From CAYSYM01 sp964435115 (lineage in GTDB: Bacteria; Chloroflexota; UBA6077; CF-72), in NCBI GenBank assembly GCA_964435115.1, contig CAYSYM010000050.1, positions 1 to 27,032 on the forward strand: a stretch of 27,032 nucleotides of DNA. The letters run 5' to 3'. This document shows positions 22,189 through 27,032 of this stretch, one piece after another; the first letter of the stretch is position 1, and the number at the start of each line of letters is the position of its first letter. A model generated the notes under the pieces. The model was not told where the DNA came from. It saw nothing but the letters and a program-made list of their open reading frames with translations, and made no database searches. Position numbers and translations under genes: made by a program.

Positions 22189-23478
22189 GTGCCAGATCGT
22201 GCCAGAGTGTGGCCCACGCGCGTAGCGGCCGGCCCGGGCAACCGCACCGCTCTCCTCCTGGTCGTCCTGGCGCTCGCGCCGGCCTGTGCGGGCGGAGGGG
22301 CCGGGGGAGCGACGCCTCCACCTGCCGTGTCGCCTGGGGCGACGGCCGCGCGGGCTCCCACCCTGGCGCAGACGCCGCTCACCACCGTCTCCCCGGTGGC
22401 TCCGAGCCTCTCGCCGGCCGCTGCGTCTCCACCGGCGCGCGTGTCCCCCCCATCCCCACCGCCGGCCGCGGTGGAGATCGGGGTACGCGCCGTGGCGACG
22501 GGCCTGGACACGCCGTGGGCCCTGGCGTTCGCGCCCGATGGCCGCCTGTTCTTCACCGAGCGCCCGGGCCGGATACGAGTGATCGAGAGCGGCCAGCTCA
22601 GCCCGGAGCCGCTGGCCACCCTCCCGGTCGTCGAGACGGCCGAAGGCGGCCTGCTCGGCCTGGCGGTCGATCCAGACTTCCCGGCCGCGCCCTACCTGTA
22701 CAGCATGTACACCTACCAGGCGGCGCAGGGCCTCAGGAACCGGGTCGTTCGGCTGCGGCTGGCGGAGGCGACGATCGTGGAAGACCGGGTGCTGCTGGAC
22801 GATCTCCCGGCTGCGAGCATCCACGACGGTGGCCGCGTGAAGATCGGGCCGGACGGCCTGCTGTACGTCACGCTGGGCGACGCCGCCGACGCCGCGCTGG
22901 CCCAGGACTCCGCGGCGCTGGCAGGCAAGATCGTCCGGCTGAACCGCGACGGCAGCGTGCCGCCAGACAACCCCGTCCCGGGCTCGCCGGTGTACACCCT
23001 CGGCCATCGCAACCCGGAAGGACTGGCCTGGCAGCCGGGCACCAACCGCCTGTACCAGACCGAGCACGGGCCGGTGGGCAATGACGAGGTGAACCTCATC
23101 GAGCCCGGCGAGAACTATGGCTGGCCGGATGTGCAGGGCCCGAACCACCCGGCGCCGTACCGCTCGCCTCTCGCCGTGTACACGCCAGCGGTCGCGCCCG
23201 CTGGAGCCACCTTCTACGACGGGAGCCTGATCCCGCAGTGGCAGGGCAGCTTCTTCTTCGCCACTCTGCGAGGCGCGCAGCTCCGGCGTCTCGTCTTCGA
23301 CCCGGAGGATCCTGGCCGCATCCTGGAGGAGGAGGTCCTCTACGAGGGCCAGTTTGGGCGCCTGCGCGACGTGGTTCAGGGGCTGGATGGTGCCCTGTAC
23401 GTGGCCACGAGCAACCGGGACGGCCGCGGCCGCCCGGGTCCCGAGGACGACCGGATCCTCCGCATCGGGCCCGGCTGA
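22189..23478 (+). CDS. PQQ-dependent sugar dehydrogenase, predicted lipoprotein
   Basis: Soluble aldose sugar dehydrogenases of this family oxidise sugars outside the cytoplasm using pyrroloquinoline quinone. The 429-residue protein has a hydrophobic signal segment TALLLVVLALAPAC with a lipobox-like APAC, then an Ala/Pro/Ser/Thr linker of about 70 residues, then a six-bladed beta-propeller. Propeller motifs are TGLDTPWALAFAPDGRLFFTER, GLLGLAVDPDF, HDGGRVKIGPDGLLYVTLGD (catalytic-type His), LAGKIVRLNRDG, GHRNPEGL (cofactor-type Arg) and NDEVNLIEPGENYGWP. I prefer the GTG at 22189 because GAGGGGGG lies eight bases upstream and it gives a normal signal-peptide length. An in-frame ATG at 22144 without a ribosome-binding site would add 15 residues. 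No PQQ synthesis genes are in the window. Confidence 0.9.
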   Translation: MPDRARVWPTRVAAGPGNRTALLLVVLALAPACAGGGAGGATPPPAVSPGATAARAPTLAQTPLTTVSPVAPSLSPAAASPPARVSPPSPPPAAVEIGVRAVATGLDTPWALAFAPDGRLFFTERPGRIRVIESGQLSPEPLATLPVVETAEGGLLGLAVDPDFPAAPYLYSMYTYQAAQGLRNRVVRLRLAEATIVEDRVLLDDLPAASIHDGGRVKIGPDGLLYVTLGDAADAALAQDSAALAGKIVRLNRDGSVPPDNPVPGSPVYTLGHRNPEGLAWQPGTNRLYQTEHGPVGNDEVNLIEPGENYGWPDVQGPNHPAPYRSPLAVYTPAVAPAGATFYDGSLIPQWQGSFFFATLRGAQLRRLVFDPEDPGRILEEEVLYEGQFGRLRDVVQGLDGALYVATSNRDGRGRPGPEDDRILRIGPG

Positions 23479-23505
23479 GCGGCAGCCGTACCCGAAGCGT
23501 GCTGC

Positions 23506-23572
23506 GCTGGTCGGTCGCGGGGGCGGAGTCCCCGTCGTGCCTGGCACACGACACACCGGGGCGACGCCCCGG
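23506..23572 (+). terminator. Hairpin cluster after the sugar dehydrogenase
   Basis: The 140-base gap before the glycosyltransferase gene holds CCGGGGC-GAC-GCCCCGG (23556-23572), GTCGTG...CACGAC around a GTGCC-T-GGCAC core just before it, and a weaker GGGG...CCCC pairing further upstream. None has a U-tract. It may end the dehydrogenase transcript. Confidence 0.35.
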
Positions 23573-23618
23573 ACCGGCGGCAGCCTGCCCGCGACCGGTT
23601 CTGCCTACCATTCCCCAC

Positions 23619-24731
23619 GTGCTGATTGGGGTCGACGCCAGCCGCATCACCCGGCCACGGCGCACCGGGACTGAGAACTACTCCCTCCACCTGCTGCGCC
23701 AGCTCCTGGCGCTGGACCACGCCAACCACTACCGGCTGTACACGGGCGCGCCGATCGAGGCCGGGCTCCTCCCTCGGAACGAGCGCACCGAGCAACGCCT
23801 CATCCGCCTGCCGCGCCTGTGGACCCAGGTGGGCCTCTCGCGAGAGATGCTGGTGGCTCCGCCCGACCTGTTGTTCGTGCCGAGCCACGTGCTGCCGGTC
23901 GTGCGTCCGGCGCGGAGCGTGGTGGTGGTCTATGACGTGGGCCACCGGTTCTTCCCGCGCGCGCACCGCCTGGCGGAGTGGCTCTACCTCGAGTGGGCGA
24001 TCAGACGCCACGTCCGCGTCGCCACCCAGCTCCTCACGATCTCAGAGTCGAGCAAGCAGGACCTGGTGCGCGTGTACGGCGTCGACCCGGGCCGCATTGC
24101 CGTGGCCTACCCGGCCGCGGACGAAGCGTTCGTGCCGCCGTCAGACACGGAGGTGCAGCGCGTACGTCGTAGGTACGGGCTACCGCCGCGGTACCTGCTG
24201 CACGTGGGCACGCTGAAGCCGCGGAAGAACCTGCCGCGGCTCGTGCGCGCCTTCGCGGCGGCTGACCTGCCGAGCGACGTGCACCTGGTGCTCGCCGGGC
24301 AGGCAGGGTTCGGGACGGGCCCGCTGCGCCGGGCCATCGCGGAGACGGGCCTGGGCGAGCGGCTCCGCCTGCTGGAGTACGTCGGTGGGGAGGACCTAGC
24401 CGCCCTCTACGGTGGGGCAGCGTGCGTGGCGCTCGTGAGCGTGTACGAAGGGTTCGGGATGCCGGCCCTGGAGGCGCTCGCCTGCGGCGCGCCAGTCGTG
24501 GTGAGCAACCGCGGCTCGCTGCCGGAAGTGGTGGGACAGGCGGGGGTCATCGTGGATCCGCTCGCGGTGACGTCCATCGCGGCCGGCATCGGCCGGGTCT
24601 TCCAGGATGGCAGCCTGCGCGAGTGGCTGCGTGAAGCCGGGCCCCGCCAGGCGGCGCGCTTCACCTGGGAAGGCGCGGGGCGCGTGGCGCTGGACGCGCT
24701 GGAGCGCGCCGGGAGCCGGCTGACCCGTTAG
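23619..24731 (+). CDS. GT4-family glycosyltransferase
   Basis: A retaining GT-B glycosyltransferase of the type that adds mannose or related sugars to cell-surface glycans or lipid-linked precursors. The 370-residue protein starts VLIGVDASRITRPRRTGTENY, the usual acceptor-side loop of the family. The donor-binding half has HVGTLKPRKNLPRLVRAF and the E-X7-E motif EGFGMPALE, followed by CGAPVVVSNRGSLPEVVG. It has no membrane segment and should be cytoplasmic. The GTG at 23619 is chosen because it leads straight into the family start; no ribosome-binding site is present and TACCAT lies seven bases upstream, suggesting a leaderless transcript. The acceptor and sugar cannot be told. It lies next to the decayed regulator remnant on the opposite strand. 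Confidence 0.9.
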   Translation: MLIGVDASRITRPRRTGTENYSLHLLRQLLALDHANHYRLYTGAPIEAGLLPRNERTEQRLIRLPRLWTQVGLSREMLVAPPDLLFVPSHVLPVVRPARSVVVVYDVGHRFFPRAHRLAEWLYLEWAIRRHVRVATQLLTISESSKQDLVRVYGVDPGRIAVAYPAADEAFVPPSDTEVQRVRRRYGLPPRYLLHVGTLKPRKNLPRLVRAFAAADLPSDVHLVLAGQAGFGTGPLRRAIAETGLGERLRLLEYVGGEDLAALYGGAACVALVSVYEGFGMPALEALACGAPVVVSNRGSLPEVVGQAGVIVDPLAVTSIAAGIGRVFQDGSLREWLREAGPRQAARFTWEGAGRVALDALERAGSRLTR

Positions 24732-24777
24732 CGTAGATCCTGCAGTGTGAACTCACCACGCCTGGCGAGAGGACGAA

Positions 24778-25137
24778 CTACGCGGGGGCGCCCTCGGCGC
24801 TGACTGTCCACGCCTCGCACTGGTGCATGGTGGGGAGGTCGGCCGGAAAGTAGTACACGACGCGGAACCGAGCGTCCCGCGTGAACGGTTCGGCCGAGAG
24901 CCGGAACTGGAGGACGCCCGCGCCGGGCACTGCGAGCCGCAGCGGAACCAGTGCCCGGGCCGCGCCGGCCGGCGCCGGCTCCTGCTCCACCATGCCCCAG
25001 TAGTGCCGGAAGCTCGGGAGCGCCATCAGCTCCCCCAGCACGGCCTCGTACCACGGCTCGCCGCGGAACTGCTGCCGCTCGAAGCGGAAGGCGCAGCTGA
25101 GCGCCGTGTCGCTCCTCCGGGACGGGGCACCGCTCAT
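24778..25137 (-). pseudogene. Remnant of a MmyB-like regulator (ligand-binding domain only)
   Basis: This 119-residue reading frame resembles the C-terminal ligand-binding domain of XRE-family MmyB-like transcription factors. Matching features are the FRFERQQFRGEPWYEAVLGEL segment, SFRHYW (the family's EFRxxW), a VPGAGVLQFRLSAEPF strand pair and VVYYFPADLP. The DNA-binding helix-turn-helix and the first half of the ligand domain are missing; intact family members have about 260-290 residues. The reading frame breaks where the truncated azlC begins on the other strand, so the two 5' ends appear deleted together. An independent small protein with this fold is possible but less likely. The family match is by eye. 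Confidence 0.55.
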
Positions 25138-25621
25138 GGTGCTAGTGGCGACCGCGATGGCGCTCAACGCCCAACTCCTCCTCCTGAGCCTGGCGATCGG
25201 CCGGGAGGTACGCCCGTCGTGGGCCCAGCGCTTGGTGGCGGCATGCTTCCTGACCGACGGCGCCTACGGGGTCAGCGCAGCTCTCGGGCCGTTGCGTCTG
25301 CCCACGCTGCTGGGGGCCGGCGTGAGCATGTATCTGGGCTGGAACCTGGGGTCGGGCCTCGGCTCCGCGGTGGGGTATGCCCTCCCTGATCCGTGGGCGC
25401 TGGGCATCGATTTCGTCGTGCCGCTCGCGTTCCTGGCGGTGCTCGTGCCGCTCCTGCGGACGCGCGCGGCGCTGCTGGTCGCGCTTAGCGCGGCTGTGGC
25501 GACCCTCCTCCTGGCGCGCCTGGTGCCGAGCGGGGCCGCGGTCCTTGGCGGGGGCGTGCTGGGATGCGCCATCGGTGCCTGGTGGACACACACTGAGCCT
25601 CGGGGAGGGGATGCCCGATGA
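25136..25621 (+). pseudogene. azlC: AzlC-type branched-chain amino acid permease, N-terminus missing
   Basis: AzlC and AzlD together export branched-chain amino acids or their analogues. The 161-residue product matches the C-terminal two thirds of AzlC: an NAQLLLLSLAIGREVRPSW segment, a FLTDGAYGVS turn, YLGWNLGSGLGSAVG, and the diagnostic LPDPWALGIDFVVPLAFLAV followed by more membrane helices. Normal AzlC proteins have about 230 residues, so roughly 70 are lost from the front. The ATG at 25136 overlaps, on the opposite strand, the first codon of the regulator remnant. A GTG at 25106 would add 10 unrelated residues. No clear promoter or strong ribosome-binding site is seen. It overlaps the azlD remnant by four bases, as in intact azlCD operons. 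Confidence 0.7.
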
Positions 25622-25680
25622 GCGTCGTCTGGTTGATTCTGTCCATGGGTGCCGGCGTGTACGCCCTGCGCCTGGCCTGA
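25618..25680 (+). pseudogene. azlD: AzlD remnant, first 20 codons only
   Basis: The 20-residue frame MSVVWLILSMGAGVYALRLA then TGA matches the first transmembrane helix of AzlD, a protein normally of about 100 residues. It starts in the ATGA that ends azlC, the standard azlC-azlD junction. No continuation of AzlD is found in the other two frames before the convergent glycosyltransferase gene 44 bases further on, so the rest of the gene is deleted rather than frameshifted. Confidence 0.6.
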
Positions 25681-25724
25681 GGCGGCGGGCGCGCGCCCCT
25701 CACCGACCGGCGCGGCCCCTGGGT

Positions 25725-26768
25725 CTACGTCACCAGCCTGCGCTCCTGCGGCCCGCTGCTGGCGGGCAGCTCGGCGCAGACGCGCTCGATCGCGTCCACG
25801 CTCCTCTGCCAGCGGAACTGCTCGGCGCGCGCCCGCGCGGCGAGCGCGAACGCGGCGCGAAGCGCGCCATCGCGTGCCAGGAGGCGTACCCGCTGGCGGA
25901 ACGACTCCTCGTCCACGATCAGGTAGCCTGTCGAGCCGTCGACCACGGTCTCGACGAGCCCGCCCTCCCGCCAGGCCACCACGGGGACGCCGCACGCCAT
26001 CGCTTCCAGGGGGGCGAGGCCGAACTCCTCGGCGTACGGGGCGAACACAGCCACGCAGGCGCGCTGGTACGCGTCGACCAGGGCGGCGGGCCCGAGCGTG
26101 CCGCGGAAGTGGACGTTCGACGGGGCAGCGGCCCGCAGCCAGTGGACGAAAGCGGGCGGACCGTCGCCCACGACGTGCAGCGGCAGGTCTGGCAGCTCGC
26201 GCCAGAAGCGCACCAGGCGGTCCAGCCCCTTCTCGGGCGCGAGTCGCCCGACGGTGATAGCGTAGTCGCCGGTTCGTTGGGCCGGGCGGAACAGGTGGAG
26301 GTCGACGCCCGGGTAGATGATGGCGTCGGCAGGCCGGCCGTAGAGCTGGCGCAAGCGGCCGGCGGTGAAGCGACTGTTTGCGACCAGGCCTGCATCGCGG
26401 CGGACGGCCAGCCAATCGAGCGCCCGCCGGGCGAGCAGGTCCGCCCGACGGGTACCAGGCAGGAGGAACCGGCTGCGCACGGAGTGCACCCAGTACACGG
26501 TGCGCGGCCCGTTCCGCAGTGCCAGCAGGTTCGCGCCGAAGCTGTTGGCCACCACCACGTCGTCGGGGACGCGTGCTGTCAGCCACCGCGGGCCCGGGAG
26601 CTGGAGGTGGCTGAAGGCCGCGATCTCCGGGTAGGTGCGTTCGGGGCGGTAGCGCCCCAGCAGCAGGCGTACCTGGTGGCGGGGAGTCAGCCCGCGCGCC
26701 AGCTCCAGGAGCGCGCGCTCGCCGCCGCCGAACGTCTCAGGGTGGCTGTGGGCGAGGGCAATGCGCAC
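25725..26768 (-). CDS. GT4-family glycosyltransferase
   Basis: A second retaining GT-B enzyme, not a close copy of the first. The 347-residue protein starts VRIALAHSHPETFGGGERALLEL, with the glycine-rich GGGER loop of family members that act in surface polysaccharide synthesis. The acceptor half has ANSFGANLLALRNGPRTVYW. The donor half has VGRLAPEKGLDRLVRFW, VVGDGP and the E-X7-E motif in EEFGLAPLEAMACGVPVVAW, then EGGLVETVVDGSTGYL. No membrane segments. The start is GTG at 26766-26768 without a visible ribosome-binding site. It converges on the azlD remnant. Substrate unknown. Confidence 0.9.
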   Translation of the reverse strand: MRIALAHSHPETFGGGERALLELARGLTPRHQVRLLLGRYRPERTYPEIAAFSHLQLPGPRWLTARVPDDVVVANSFGANLLALRNGPRTVYWVHSVRSRFLLPGTRRADLLARRALDWLAVRRDAGLVANSRFTAGRLRQLYGRPADAIIYPGVDLHLFRPAQRTGDYAITVGRLAPEKGLDRLVRFWRELPDLPLHVVGDGPPAFVHWLRAAAPSNVHFRGTLGPAALVDAYQRACVAVFAPYAEEFGLAPLEAMACGVPVVAWREGGLVETVVDGSTGYLIVDEESFRQRVRLLARDGALRAAFALAARARAEQFRWQRSVDAIERVCAELPASSGPQERRLVT

Positions 26769-27032
26769 GCCAATCAGCCGGGCCGCCGAGCGACGGAGGT
26801 CGGTCTGGCTCCGAGCAGCGGACGGAGGCGCCGGCCCGGACGCTCGGCTAGCACCTCGGCAGGCGACTGCTGAGTGGGGCGCTGACGCGCGAGCGAGGCG
26901 TGCCGGGTAGCGCGGCTGAGCACGCGCTCAGGGTAGCCCGCTCGGGTCGCCAGGGTCGACTCCTGCAACCCCTGCAGGCAGGGCCTTTTCACCACAGTGT
27001 TCCTGCCGAGAGGACGAGCGTGACGGCGTCGC
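26769..27032. other. Non-coding right end of the window
   Basis: No credible gene was found in these 264 bases. It should contain the promoter of the minus-strand glycosyltransferase. A small hairpin CCCTG-CAGG-CAGGG (26970-26983) is followed on the plus strand by CCTTTT, a weak terminator-like arrangement, but no plus-strand gene ends here within the window. Confidence 0.4.

Noticed and set aside
25264..26586. Minus-strand frame of 440 codons spanning azlC and the glycosyltransferase
   Set aside because: Overlaps the real glycosyltransferase in another frame and has only low-complexity Arg/Ala/Pro sequence.

Overview
This window comes from a high-GC bacterium, most likely a member of Chloroflexota (Thermomicrobia-like or a related class). 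The evidence for that lineage is inference: the S12 protein carries the Bacillota/Chloroflexota-type insertion after its PAL motif, the RNA polymerase beta' subunit has a long coiled-coil insertion near its N-terminus, and the accessory genes are of kinds common in that phylum (AdoCbl-dependent ribonucleotide reductase, stand-alone slipin, GH65 phosphorylase fused to a HAD phosphatase). No rRNA, tRNA, CRISPR array or insertion sequence was recognised. GC content was judged by eye, not measured.

Region 1 (1-12923, all minus strand) is a classical transcription/translation operon read right to left: rpoB, rpoC, rpsL, rpsG, fusA, tuf. tuf runs off the left edge. All six look intact. Unusual features lie in the spacers. 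A roughly 400-base leader precedes rpoB, with a 10-bp perfect stem and two copies of one 12-base promoter-like element. Small GC-rich hairpins sit between rpoB and rpoC and between rpoC and rpsL. The 317-base spacer between rpsL and rpsG holds three near-perfect hairpins. A low-complexity inverted repeat replaces a normal ribosome-binding site in front of fusA. The genes jointly supply the RNA polymerase core, two 30S proteins and two elongation factors.

Region 2 (12924-16886) holds a minus-strand slipin/SPFH membrane protein just upstream of rpoB, a divergent class II ribonucleotide reductase (nrdJ), and a convergent rodA/ftsW peptidoglycan polymerase.

Region 3 (16988-21983, minus strand) is a compact three-gene cluster: a flavodoxin-fold oxidoreductase, a two-domain HAD phosphatase/GH65 disaccharide phosphorylase, and a tandem universal stress protein. 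The last two genes overlap by four bases. The set suggests stress-linked disaccharide (trehalose-type) metabolism.

Region 4 (21984-27032) is accessory. It has a lipoprotein-type PQQ-dependent sugar dehydrogenase and two GT4 glycosyltransferases facing each other around a decayed locus. That locus consists of three gene remnants: a MmyB-like regulator domain without its DNA-binding part, an AzlC permease without its N-terminal part, and the first 20 codons of azlD. The pattern looks like deletion scars and is the most genome-history-rich part of the window. No clearly new defence or mobile system was found.
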